Shown here piece after piece: positions 15,803 to 23,297 of a DNA stretch of 64,000 bases. Made by a program: the position numbers and the translations under genes. This stretch comes from an uncultured Collinsella sp. (GTDB lineage Bacteria > Actinomycetota > Coriobacteriia > Coriobacteriales > Coriobacteriaceae): positions 1-64,000 of the forward strand of contig CABVDH010000009.1 of the NCBI GenBank assembly GCA_902497065.1, read 5' to 3'. Every line of letters starts with the position of its first letter. Position 1 is the first letter of the stretch. The notes below the pieces were generated by a model. The model searched no databases. It saw nothing but the letters and a program-made list of their open reading frames with translations, and was not told the DNA's origin.

Positions 15803-16213
15803 ATGGGCCTCTTCGATACGTTCTTCTCCAGCGTCACCGGCGGCAGTCGAGAGCCTCAAAAACCATCAAACGTCGAGCTCGAGCTGCGCCGCAGGCTTAC
15901 CGTACTCGCAAGCGACGAGGCCACTCAAGACACTCCCCTGCGCTATTTCCTGCGCTGGGCGGGGCAAGTCCAAGGCGTTGGTTTTCGCTTTACCAACACC
16001 AACCTCGCACAGGCACGCGCACTCACCGGCTGGGTGCGTAACATGGAAGACGGCTCAGTCGAGATGGAGATACAGGGAGCTCCGGCAAACGTCCTATCTC
16101 ATCTCGAGGCGCTTCATGCCTCCTACGAGCGCATGGGAACGCGTTTTCGCCTTGTAGACGCCCAGGCCCGAGCCCCACTTGCCAATGAAGACGGTTTCAG
16201 TCCTCATTATTAG
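15803..16213 (+). CDS. Acylphosphatase with N-terminal extension
   Basis: 136 residues. Residues about 50-136 are an acylphosphatase fold with GQVQGVGFRFTNTNLAQ, which holds the phosphate-binding Arg, and the catalytic Asn of TGWVRNMEDGSVEMEIQG. It hydrolyses carboxyl-phosphate bonds. The first 45 residues are an extra, unrecognised segment (MGLFDTFFSSVTGG). The start is two bases after the preceding stop. The canonical length is about 90, so this is longer than usual. Confidence 0.85.
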   Translation: MGLFDTFFSSVTGGSREPQKPSNVELELRRRLTVLASDEATQDTPLRYFLRWAGQVQGVGFRFTNTNLAQARALTGWVRNMEDGSVEMEIQGAPANVLSHLEALHASYERMGTRFRLVDAQARAPLANEDGFSPHY

Positions 16214-16274
16214 TATTGTGTGCTAAATACGGTATCATTTACCTACGACCGTTAATAGAAAAGAGGCGAGGCGC

Positions 16275-16655
16275 ATGGCGGTGCAAAGAAGGAATACCAG
16301 GCAGCGAAAGCTGGTTCTTGACGCCGTGCGCCAAAGCTATAACCATCCCACCGCCGACGAAATCTACAACGTCGTGCGCGCGCAGGATGACAAAATCAGC
16401 CGCGGTACGGTCTACCGCAATCTCAATCTCTTGGCCGACGCAGGCGAAATCCTCTCCATCAAGACGCCGGGCGGCAGCCGCTTCGATCGCACGATCGAGC
16501 CGCATGCGCATATCATCTGTACCTCGTGCAGCCGCGTCATCGACGTACCGCTCCCCTTCGATGCCCAGCTCGACGCCAAGGCGTCCGAGCAAATCGGCTG
16601 GAACGTCACCTCGCACTACACCATCTTCGAGGGTCTCTGCCCCAACTGTAGGTAG
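16275..16655 (+). CDS. Fur-family metalloregulator
   Basis: 126 residues, slightly short for Fur/PerR. N-terminal winged helix RNTRQRKLVLDAVRQSYNHPTADEIYNVVR and SRGTVYRNLNLLADAGEI. The dimerisation domain has EPHAHIICTSCSRVIDV (His sensing site plus first Cys pair) and ends GLCPNCR (second Cys pair of the structural zinc). PerR, Fur or Zur roles cannot be separated by sequence alone. A GTATT/AAATAC inverted pair lies in its upstream region (16217-16234) and could be an autoregulatory site, but the match is weak. Confidence 0.88.
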   Translation: MAVQRRNTRQRKLVLDAVRQSYNHPTADEIYNVVRAQDDKISRGTVYRNLNLLADAGEILSIKTPGGSRFDRTIEPHAHIICTSCSRVIDVPLPFDAQLDAKASEQIGWNVTSHYTIFEGLCPNCR

Positions 16656-16669
16656 ATTTTGGGACATGC

Positions 16670-17467
16670 CTACTCAGCAAGTAGACGACGCAGCTCTTCT
16701 TCGACCGTGTGCACGTAGCGGACACGGTCATTGACACCGCGCATGCTGGGATTGCAGCTCTCCATCAGATAGGGATGGCCCACCACGTTGAGCATGTCGC
16801 GATCGTTTTCGTTATCGCCAAACGCCATCATTTCGTTAGGTGAGATCCCCAGCGCGCAACCATAATCGGCAAGCGCGGACCCCTTGCCCGAATCAAAGCC
16901 GATAAAATCGGTCCATTCGGTTCCCGACGTCATCACATCGACCCGGTCGCTAAAGCGACGCACAAAATACTCCAGCGCCGCCGGCTGCTCTGTCTCGGGC
17001 GTTTGAAACGCAATCTTAATGACATCCTCGTCAATGTCCTCGGGACGGTCGACCACCGCCACATCGCAGTGGACCTCGTAACGCAAATGGTCGACGAACG
17101 CATCGTTGCCGCTCATGGTATAGAGGTGCCCCTCACACGAAAGGGTCACGTCGGCATGGGGATAGGCGACCACGGCATTCGCGATATCCATAGCAAGGCT
17201 ACGTTCCATGGAACGTTTGACAACGGCGCGCCCCTCGCTCATCACCAGGGCTCCGTTTTCGCATACATAGGCGAGCTCATCGGCCACCGGGGCAAACAGG
17301 TAGCGCAAGCTCGCATATTGACGGCCACTCGCCGGCATAAACACAATGCCGCGACGATGCAGCTCGTCGATGAGCTCAAATGCCTCAGGACGCGGCTCGC
17401 GCTCCCCCGGATGCAGCAACGTGCCATCCAAATCGCAGGCGATCAGTTTGATTCCCTCAAGACCCAT
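16670..17467 (-). CDS. Cof-type HAD-IIB family phosphatase
   Basis: 265 residues. The ATG at 17467 follows GGGGGAAG; upstream in-frame codons run into a perfect hairpin and are not likely coding. HAD motif I ACDLDGTLL (nucleophile Asp), motif II FMPASGRQY, motif III Lys in the GSALADYG region, motif IV FGDNENDRDML. Cof-like enzymes dephosphorylate sugar phosphates or cofactor phosphates such as pyridoxal phosphate and FMN; substrate unknown. Convergent with the Fur gene, with only 14 bases between the stops. Confidence 0.9.
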   Translation of the reverse strand: MGLEGIKLIACDLDGTLLHPGEREPRPEAFELIDELHRRGIVFMPASGRQYASLRYLFAPVADELAYVCENGALVMSEGRAVVKRSMERSLAMDIANAVVAYPHADVTLSCEGHLYTMSGNDAFVDHLRYEVHCDVAVVDRPEDIDEDVIKIAFQTPETEQPAALEYFVRRFSDRVDVMTSGTEWTDFIGFDSGKGSALADYGCALGISPNEMMAFGDNENDRDMLNVVGHPYLMESCNPSMRGVNDRVRYVHTVEEELRRLLAE

Positions 17468-17495
17468 ATGCTTCCCCCAAAGCACCCCATCAAAA

Positions 17496-17538
17496 GTAAG
17501 ACGGACTTTGAATAGTTGCCTCTCAAAGTCCGTCTTAC
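17496..17538 (-). terminator. Perfect 15-bp hairpin between UreE-like and Cof phosphatase genes
   Basis: GTAAGACGGACTTTG and its exact complement surround a 13-base loop. On the minus strand TTTTG follows, so it can end the slyD/UreE-like transcript. It lies 29 bases before the Cof gene start. Confidence 0.75.
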
Positions 17539-17549
17539 GCATACGCACG

Positions 17550-18128
17550 TTAGCCGCGCGCCTTCTTTACGATCGTAAAGTCTGGAGCCATACTCACAAC
17601 AACATCCGCCGCGCTCGATGCAAAGCGTCGACTGGCATCGAGCTCGCGTGTGACCACCGAGAGCCGAACACCCTCGACACCCCGGAGCATGCGGCCCAAA
17701 ACAGGCTGCACCGGCGTATACATACGCACGGTATAATCATCCGAGTCACCCCGGAAGAGCGGCGCATGCATGTTGCCGATCTCCCAGCACGCATGTGCGA
17801 GCACAATCGGATCCATGCGGTCGACTTCGACCAAATAGACCTCGGCGCTGCGCAGGCGTACGACAACCGCTACGGGCACCGTGCCCGTGCGGTCGACAGC
17901 GAGCACGTCACCGTCGGCAAGACGCTCGCCATCAGTGGCATCCAGCCGGGCATTCACCGTGCGCCCCAGCTCCGTCACGCCCACAAACAGGCGCGCATCA
18001 GCCTGGTCCCAATCGAGTAGCAGCTCGTCAACCTCAAAGACGCCACCCAGCTCCCGACGAAGCAGGAGTTCATAGGACGGGTCGTTGAGATTTCCCAAGC
18101 GCTCCGTAGCCACCAGGTCCACGGACAT
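17550..18128 (-). CDS. UreE-like metallochaperone-type protein (no urease genes nearby)
   Basis: 192 residues. The middle and C-terminal parts follow the UreE layout: GERLADGDVLAVDRTGTVPVAV, YLVEVDRMDPIVLAHACWEIGN, then MHAPLFRG, where the canonical motif is GNRH and the His binds nickel. The C-terminal part (PVQPVLGRMLRGVEGVRLSVV) fits the ferredoxin-like UreE_C domain. No His-rich tail is present. The start codon is read from within the end of the SlyD-like gene (one-base gap to its stop codon), so the two are translationally coupled. Function in a urease-free context is unknown. Confidence 0.6.
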   Translation of the reverse strand: MSVDLVATERLGNLNDPSYELLLRRELGGVFEVDELLLDWDQADARLFVGVTELGRTVNARLDATDGERLADGDVLAVDRTGTVPVAVVVRLRSAEVYLVEVDRMDPIVLAHACWEIGNMHAPLFRGDSDDYTVRMYTPVQPVLGRMLRGVEGVRLSVVTRELDASRRFASSAADVVVSMAPDFTIVKKARG

Positions 18129-18131
18129 CAA

Positions 18132-18560
18132 CTAGTCCTCGACCTCAACGAGCTCGATATCAAAGTTGAGATCCTTGCCGGCAAGCTCGTGGTTGGCATC
18201 GAGCGTCACGGCCTCGGACGTCACATCGATGACGACAGCGGGGACAGGCATGCCGCTCGGCGTGGACAGGAAGAGCTTCATGCCCTTCTCGATCTGCTCG
18301 ATGTTGGGAACCTGCTCGGCCGGGAAGGTCAGGACCATCTCGGGGTTGTGCTCGCCGTAGGCATCGGCAGCAGGAATGTGCACGGACTTCTTCTCGCCCA
18401 CCTGCATATCGATAACGGCGGCGTCGAAGCCCTTGATCATCTGACCGGCACCGCAGGTGAACTCCAGCGGCTCACCGCGATCGTAGGAGCTATCGAACTG
18501 CGTGCCGTCATCGAGCGTACCGCGATAATGGGTCTTGACCTTCTTGCCCTGGTTGGACAT
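18132..18560 (-). CDS. slyD: FKBP-type peptidyl-prolyl cis-trans isomerase, SlyD-like
   Basis: 142 residues. N-terminal FKBP half KVKTHYRGTLDDGTQFDSS and EPLEFTCGAGQMIKGFDAAV, then an insert-in-flap domain (about residues 65-120, AADAYGEHNPEMV to LDANHELAGKDL) typical of SlyD. The metal-binding His/Cys-rich tail of E. coli SlyD is absent; the protein ends DIELVEVED. Acts in proline isomerisation and as a chaperone. ATG at 18560 follows CGGAGGTTACC. Directly coupled to the UreE-like gene; SlyD takes part in nickel-enzyme maturation in E. coli, which makes the pairing notable. Confidence 0.88.
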   Translation of the reverse strand: MSNQGKKVKTHYRGTLDDGTQFDSSYDRGEPLEFTCGAGQMIKGFDAAVIDMQVGEKKSVHIPAADAYGEHNPEMVLTFPAEQVPNIEQIEKGMKLFLSTPSGMPVPAVVIDVTSEAVTLDANHELAGKDLNFDIELVEVED

Positions 18561-18680
18561 GGTAACCTCCGTGATAAGGGCGGCGCACAACGCGGGCCGC
18601 CGTGAACATATGGCGCTAACTATACCCTAGTCATACAATTCATTGACAGTTTGCAAAGAAACGCTGCAACCGGAGGAACC

Positions 18681-19694
18681 ATGGCATATCCCGTATTTGA
18701 CCTACACTGCGACACCGCCGACCGTATCGGCTGGGCCACACTCGATCTTGACCTGCGCTTTACCGCCGGCACCGACGGTTATTTCCCCGGCGACGAAACG
18801 CATCCGCAGGATTTCGACCTTATCGAGGGCAACGCCTGCGCCATCTCGCTCGCAAAGATCGGCAACACGCCGTGGGCGCAGTGCTTCGCTACGTTTGTCC
18901 CCGACGAGATTCCCACCGCCCACGCCGCGCGCTTCCAGGCGCAGATCATGGCGCATATGAGCGGCCAGGCAATGCTCAACCACGACCGCATGGTCAACGT
19001 GCGCAGCGCCGCTGATATTCGCCCTGCGCTCAAAGACGGCAAGGTCGCCTGCATCCACACCATCGAAAACGCCACGTTCTTTGCCGAGGACCCCGCGCTG
19101 ATCGAGGTACTCAAGAGCTTGGGCGTGCTTATGTCGTCACTCAGCTGGAACGCGCAGGGACCGCTCGCGAGCGGCCACGACACCCACGCCGGCCTCACCG
19201 CCGCCGGCATCGAGGCACTTACGCAGATGGAGCACGCCGGCATGGTACTCGACGTCTCCCACCTCAACGATGAGTGCTTTGACGAGGTTGTCGCCCACGC
19301 CACGCGCCCCTTCGTCGCAAGCCACTCCAACTCCCGTGCGGTTTGCGGCGTCAAGCGCAACCTCACCGACGACCAGTTCCGCACCATTCGCGACATGGGC
19401 GGTATCGTCGGCCTCAACTACTGCAGCGAGTTCCTTTCCAACGACGCAACCGACGAGACCGCCGCAGACGTCACCTTCGACCAGCTGGCGGCACATATCG
19501 AGCACTGGCTCGACCTGGGCGGCGAAGATGTCATCGCGCTCGGCGGCGACTGGGACGGTGCCACGGTACCCGCTTTCCTCTCCGATGCCAGCAAGATGCC
19601 CAAGTTCCAGAACATGCTCTCCAAGCATTTTGGCAAGACCGTGATGCAAAAGCTCTGCAGCGACAACGCGCTTGCCTTCTTTGAGCGTTATTAA
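18681..19694 (+). CDS. Membrane-dipeptidase family (M19) peptidase
   Basis: 337 residues. ATG follows GGAGGAACC. Zinc-binding FDLHCDT at the N-terminus (His-x-Asp), Glu in IHTIENATFF, His in LDVSHLND, and FVASHSNSRAV. The C-terminal VIALGGDWDGATVP also fits the renal dipeptidase fold. These enzymes cleave dipeptides, often with D-residues at the C-terminal side. No signal peptide, so cytosolic. Divergent from slyD. Confidence 0.9.
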   Translation: MAYPVFDLHCDTADRIGWATLDLDLRFTAGTDGYFPGDETHPQDFDLIEGNACAISLAKIGNTPWAQCFATFVPDEIPTAHAARFQAQIMAHMSGQAMLNHDRMVNVRSAADIRPALKDGKVACIHTIENATFFAEDPALIEVLKSLGVLMSSLSWNAQGPLASGHDTHAGLTAAGIEALTQMEHAGMVLDVSHLNDECFDEVVAHATRPFVASHSNSRAVCGVKRNLTDDQFRTIRDMGGIVGLNYCSEFLSNDATDETAADVTFDQLAAHIEHWLDLGGEDVIALGGDWDGATVPAFLSDASKMPKFQNMLSKHFGKTVMQKLCSDNALAFFERY

Positions 19695-19711
19695 TTTCAC
19701 ATCCCTTGAGC

Positions 19712-19745
19712 GGGCCGGCATGCCGAACGGTCGACATGCCGGCCC
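19712..19745 (+). terminator. Hairpin between dipeptidase and YgjP-like genes
   Basis: Perfect 11-base stem GGGCCGGCATG with a 12-base loop, no T-run after it. Probably an intercistronic or Rho-assisted element. Confidence 0.55.
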
Positions 19746-19768
19746 GTCCCCAATCTGAAGGACCGCTT

Positions 19769-20545
19769 TTGACGCAGCAGTTTACGATTTCCGTATCCCG
19801 ACCGGATGGGACGCCCATCCCCGTCGTCGTTACCAAAAAGCGCGTCAAGAACCTCAACCTACGCGTCACATCGAGCGGTGAGGTCCACGCCAGCGCACCG
19901 CTCGGCGCCAGCCGCGAGCGTATCGAAGCGTTTGCGAAGCGCAACAACGCCTGGATTATCGGCCGACTTGCCCAGCGTGAGCAACGTCAGGCAACGTCAC
20001 GAGAGCCACTCAGCCCCTCGTCCATCATTGCGCTTTGGGGCATGCCCATCACGGTACAGGACGCACTCGACCACAACTTTGCGTCACCCGCACCGCGACC
20101 CCAGCAGGCCACCTTCGCAAGTTTTATGGGTGCCGACAAGTCGAACGAACGCCCACAGGCCAAGCGGCTCGCAATCCTCGACGGTCTAACGTCCGACGAG
20201 CTCCAAGCCCACATCGACCAGCTCTATACGTCCGAGGTCACATCGGCGCTGCGCGATATTTTGCACGCGTACGAAATCGCAATGGGCGTCTCCGTTTCCC
20301 GCGTTTCCGTACGCAGCATGAAAACGCGTTGGGGCTCGTGCACGCCCAAATCCGGCGCCATTCGCATCGCACGAGAACTTGCCGGCTACCCCGTCGAATG
20401 CCTCGACATGGTTGTCGCCCACGAGCTCGTCCACTTGCTCGAGCCAAGCCACAATCAGCGGTTTCACGCCCTGCTCGACACGTACTGCCCCAACAATAGA
20501 GCTCTGTCGCAGCGACTCAAAAAACCGCCCGCCAACGAGCTTTAG
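19769..20545 (+). CDS. YgjP/DUF45-type zinc metallopeptidase
   Basis: 258 residues from a TTG start with AAGGA six bases before it. The C-terminal metallopeptidase part has SMKTRWGSCTPKSGAI, IARELAGYPVECLDMVVAHELVHL and EPSHNQRFHALL: HELVH is the zinc motif and the later His completes the site, as in the WLM/YgjP family. The N-terminal part is beta-rich (VTKKRVKNLNLRV). Physiological substrate unknown. Stop codon lies six bases from the convergent folB gene. Confidence 0.85.
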   Translation: MTQQFTISVSRPDGTPIPVVVTKKRVKNLNLRVTSSGEVHASAPLGASRERIEAFAKRNNAWIIGRLAQREQRQATSREPLSPSSIIALWGMPITVQDALDHNFASPAPRPQQATFASFMGADKSNERPQAKRLAILDGLTSDELQAHIDQLYTSEVTSALRDILHAYEIAMGVSVSRVSVRSMKTRWGSCTPKSGAIRIARELAGYPVECLDMVVAHELVHLLEPSHNQRFHALLDTYCPNNRALSQRLKKPPANEL

Positions 20546-20551
20546 CGTCAG

Positions 20552-21037
20552 CTAGCGCACGCGCTCAATCTCGACGCCACAGCTTGCCAGGGGAAGACCG
20601 ACGGGCGCCCAAGGCTTATCGAGCTTAACACGCACGCCAAGCAGCAAGGGATAACGACGTAGCAGCATCTGGGCCACACCCTCGGCTGCAGCCTCGATGA
20701 GCTTAAACGTATGCTCGCGCAGATAGCCATCGACATCGTGGCACACCGAGCCGTAATCAATAGAGGCATCCAGGTTATCGTGCTCCCCCGCCGCGCGCAG
20801 GTCGGCATAGAGCACCAAGGACACGACAAACTTCTGCCCCAGGGCGTTTTCCTCGGGATACACGCCGTGGTTGGCAAAGACCTCGAGACCATCGATAGTA
20901 ATGCGGTCGGCATGGCGCAGGTCGTCATAGCTCACATGGGGCACCGCCGTTGCGGCGGAAATCTCGCCCCTGCCACGACGGGCAAGCTCGGCACCCTCGG
21001 TCTTGGTTGCATTCTCGGGCAGCTTTTTGTTAGTCAT
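20552..21037 (-). CDS. folB: Dihydroneopterin aldolase
   Basis: 161 residues, about 40 longer than the minimal enzyme because of a polar N-terminal tail. The fold has DRITIDGLEVFANHGVYPEE (substrate-binding region), QKFVVSLVLYADLRAAGEHDNLDASIDYG and the helix LIEAAAEGVAQMLL, then VRVKLDKPWAPVG. Converts 7,8-dihydroneopterin to 6-hydroxymethyl-dihydropterin in folate synthesis. ATG at 21037 follows AAGGAGACGATCGCG. Third gene of the folE-HD-folB group. Confidence 0.92.
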   Translation of the reverse strand: MTNKKLPENATKTEGAELARRGRGEISAATAVPHVSYDDLRHADRITIDGLEVFANHGVYPEENALGQKFVVSLVLYADLRAAGEHDNLDASIDYGSVCHDVDGYLREHTFKLIEAAAEGVAQMLLRRYPLLLGVRVKLDKPWAPVGLPLASCGVEIERVR

Positions 21038-21080
21038 CGCGATCGTCTCCTTCGTTCAGAACCCCGACCGCGCATACCGA

Positions 21081-21662
21081 CTACACGCGAATCGACAGGT
21101 TCTTTTTATCATCGCTCCAGTTGCAGGCATTGCGCGCAGGGCATGCAAAGCAGGCGCGCGACGCTTTGTCGGCTGCATAGAGCAGACGCTCAAGCGGCTG
21201 GCTGTTCACGCGCAGCTTTCGATGGCCCAGAATGGCCGTCTTAATGGCTGCGGCATCTGCCGGCTCAAACGCCACGTCTTCGGGCATGCCGCCGAGAATC
21301 GCATCGGCGACGCGTTCGCTTGCAACATCATGGGATATACCCGATTCATACTGTTCATCTTTGCCGATATCGTGAAGAAGTGCCGTGGCATAGATGACCT
21401 CGCGGTCAAATTTGAGCTCTTCCTCGAGATTCTTGATCCACATAATACGGGCGACATCCAGCAGATGGTCGATACCGTGGCGGCAAAAGATGCGCCCCGA
21501 TTCCAACTGCGCAATGTTTCCCAGATGCCGCCGGAACAGTCCGTTGGCACAGATGTAATCAATGCGAGGCATGGCACCAAAGGGAGTCAGGCCCGAAGCC
21601 ATAAAGCCGCGACGCGACGTTCCTTCATCGGTCTTCGATGCAAAGTCGTTGACGACTCTCAT
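21081..21662 (-). CDS. HD-domain phosphohydrolase
   Basis: 193 residues. Metal-binding HD motifs: CRHGIDHLLDVARI (first His), ATALLHDIGKDEQ (His-Asp pair) and the later Asp in LLYAADKASRACFACPARNAC. The Cys cluster at the C-terminus (CFACPARNAC) is unusual and could bind a metal or iron-sulfur centre. The gene begins right after the folE stop and lies before folB. In the folate pathway a step removing phosphate from dihydroneopterin triphosphate is often unassigned, so a role there is possible (inference only). Confidence 0.75.
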   Translation of the reverse strand: MRVVNDFASKTDEGTSRRGFMASGLTPFGAMPRIDYICANGLFRRHLGNIAQLESGRIFCRHGIDHLLDVARIMWIKNLEEELKFDREVIYATALLHDIGKDEQYESGISHDVASERVADAILGGMPEDVAFEPADAAAIKTAILGHRKLRVNSQPLERLLYAADKASRACFACPARNACNWSDDKKNLSIRV

Positions 21663-21664
21663 GG

Positions 21665-22222
21665 TTAGCGGCCCAGCATCCTAAAGAATCGCTCCTCGAG
21701 CGACGGATCGGTCTCAAAGACACCGCGACGAGCAAGCGTTACGGTCTTGGTACCGGGCTTTTGCACGCCGCGCATGGTCATGCACATATGCTCGGCTTCC
21801 ATCAGCACGATTGCCCCTTGGGGGGCAAGATATTCCATGAGGGCATCGGCAACCTGTGTACACAGCTGCTCCTGCAGCTGCAGACGACGGGCATAGACCT
21901 CAACCGTGCGAGCAAGCTTAGACAGACCCGCCACGCGGCCGTTAGGGATATAGCCGATCGCAGCCTTGCCATAAAACGGCAGCAGATGGTGCTCGCACAG
22001 CGAGTAAAACGTGATGTCGCGCTCGATAACTAAATCGTTCGAAGCGACGGCAAAAGTTTTGGACAGGTGCTCCTCAGCGCTCTGGTCCATGCCGCCGGCA
22101 ATCTCGCCATACATACGGGCGACGCGTGCCGGCGTCTCCAGCAGGCCCTCACGAGTTGGGTCCTCGCCTATGCCCTCAAGCAACAGCTTTATAGCGGTCT
22201 CAACTTTTTCCTGATCGACCAT
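21665..22222 (-). CDS. folE: GTP cyclohydrolase I
   Basis: 185 residues. First enzyme of folate/pterin synthesis: GTP to 7,8-dihydroneopterin triphosphate. Zinc and catalytic motifs: ITFYSLCEHHLLPFYGKAAIGYIP (Cys and His pair), GLSKLARTVEVYARRLQLQE and AEHMCMTMRGVQKPG (second Cys). Full length for the bacterial enzyme. Heads the folE-HD-folB group. Confidence 0.96.
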   Translation of the reverse strand: MVDQEKVETAIKLLLEGIGEDPTREGLLETPARVARMYGEIAGGMDQSAEEHLSKTFAVASNDLVIERDITFYSLCEHHLLPFYGKAAIGYIPNGRVAGLSKLARTVEVYARRLQLQEQLCTQVADALMEYLAPQGAIVLMEAEHMCMTMRGVQKPGTKTVTLARRGVFETDPSLEERFFRMLGR

Positions 22223-22288
22223 CTAGGCCTCACTCTTCCGATTTTGCGTTCGCGCTATGGTACCACGCCCTCCGGCATCGGCCACAAG

Positions 22289-22870
22289 CTACATAGTATG
22301 GGTCGAATAGACCGGATCGTCCCGCCAAAGCTCCACAGCGTCGCAAAGCGAAACGCCCTCGCGCGCGGCACGAGTGCGCGTGGCGTTCATGTCGATCACC
22401 CGCTGATTACTCGAACCCCTAAAACGCAAGGAGATATCGTACAGGTCTTGAACGAACGGGCCGTCCACCAACATATCGAGGCAGGCAAGGATACGGTCCG
22501 TCACCTCGGTATGATGACGGCCGCCCGGCATAAGTTCCTCGAGCACGTCGCCGGTAAAGCACCAAATGGTCTTCCCCGACTCCACAGGATAGGCCGCACG
22601 CACGCGTTCGATAAAGTCAACGAGACCCGCCTGATTCTCGGGTTCCATGGGCTCGCCACCCAGAATCGTCAGGCCATCAATAAAGGGATGGTCAAGACTG
22701 TCGATAATCTTGTCCTCGACGGCACGGTCGAACGGTTCACCCGCGGCAAAGTCCCACGCGACGGAGTTAAAGCAATTCTTGCACCCACGACGGCACCCAC
22801 TCACAAACAGAGAAGTACGAACACCTTCCCCATCAGCAATGTCGAAATACTTAATGTTCGCGTAGTTCAT
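22289..22870 (-). CDS. nrdG: Anaerobic ribonucleoside-triphosphate reductase activating protein
   Basis: 193 residues. Radical-SAM enzyme that generates the glycyl radical on NrdD. The 4Fe-4S site is FVSGCRRGCKNCFN (CxxxxCxxC as seen here: Cys-Arg-Arg-Gly-Cys-Lys-Asn-Cys), followed by LTILGGEPM, the SAM-contact GGEP motif. ATG at 22870 follows GGGAGAGTTACCT. It is 427 bases downstream of nrdD, an unusually long gap filled by two large palindromes. Confidence 0.93.
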   Translation of the reverse strand: MNYANIKYFDIADGEGVRTSLFVSGCRRGCKNCFNSVAWDFAAGEPFDRAVEDKIIDSLDHPFIDGLTILGGEPMEPENQAGLVDFIERVRAAYPVESGKTIWCFTGDVLEELMPGGRHHTEVTDRILACLDMLVDGPFVQDLYDISLRFRGSSNQRVIDMNATRTRAAREGVSLCDAVELWRDDPVYSTHTM

Positions 22871-22885
22871 AGGTAACTCTCCCGG

Positions 22886-22969
22886 GAGGCCGGGGCATAT
22901 CATCCCGTCCTCAAACATTCTCGGCCTGCGGCCTGCGAAACTGCGGGCGGGACGATATGCCCCGGCCTC
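22886..22969 (-). repeat. Long intergenic palindrome A (5' of nrdG)
   Basis: Arms of 25 bases (22886-22910 and 22945-22969) match at 23 positions; both differences leave G-U or A-C pairs. The apical part on the minus strand carries GTTTCGCAG and, on the other side, TTTGAGGAC, resembling the core of palindromes D and E. The nrdG ribosome site begins only a few bases after it. Confidence 0.8.
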
Positions 22970-23148
22970 ATGCAAAGGGTAACTCAATGAACGAAGCGAA
23001 CATCGAGTATAGGGTTCGAGGTCCAATAAAAACTTTGTTGCAGCCCAACCGTCATCGCAAGCAAAACGTTGTTGCAAGTCAACTCATTTCCGCTAAGAAC
23101 TTCGAGAAGTGAGCAGACCGCATGCTGCATCTCAACTACGTCAACTTG

Positions 23149-23285
23149 GCTGAACCGAGAGGGCCGCTTGGGCTTTTGCTCGATATGAGTTCCGCACGCA
23201 AAGAAGGCCACTTAATGTGGCCTTCGTCTTGCGCAGGACTGTCCGAAATAGCGAGCAAATGCCCAAGCGGCCCTCTCGGTTCAGC
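23149..23285. repeat. Long intergenic palindrome B (nested, 3' of nrdD)
   Basis: Outer arms of 34 bases (23149-23182 and 23252-23285) with one mismatch; inner stem GAAGGCCAC/GTGGCCTTC (23203-23225) with a five-base loop. The internal loop contains TTCCGCA (23190-23196) and AGGAC (23235-23239), as in palindromes D and E. It starts 13 bases beyond the nrdD stop codon and could act as a 3' end, but lacks a T-run. Confidence 0.8.
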
Positions 23286-23297
23286 CCCGGAGCGGTA

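Larger units (their letters stand above)
22871..23297 (-). other. nrdD-nrdG intergenic region with two long palindromes
   Basis: 427 bases without a gene. It holds palindrome A (22886-22969) and palindrome B (23149-23285). Between them is a stretch of 180 bases with no recognised signals, apart from an AAAACGTTGTTGC motif near 23051. Confidence 0.7.

Noticed and set aside
16217..16234. PerR/Fur box upstream of the Fur-family gene
   Set aside because: Only a 5-6 base inverted pair; it does not match the Fur or PerR consensus well enough to call.
23149..23285. Simple Rho-independent terminator for nrdD
   Set aside because: The 34-bp outer stem with nested inner stem has no T-run on either side; it may still affect 3' ends but is not a standard terminator.
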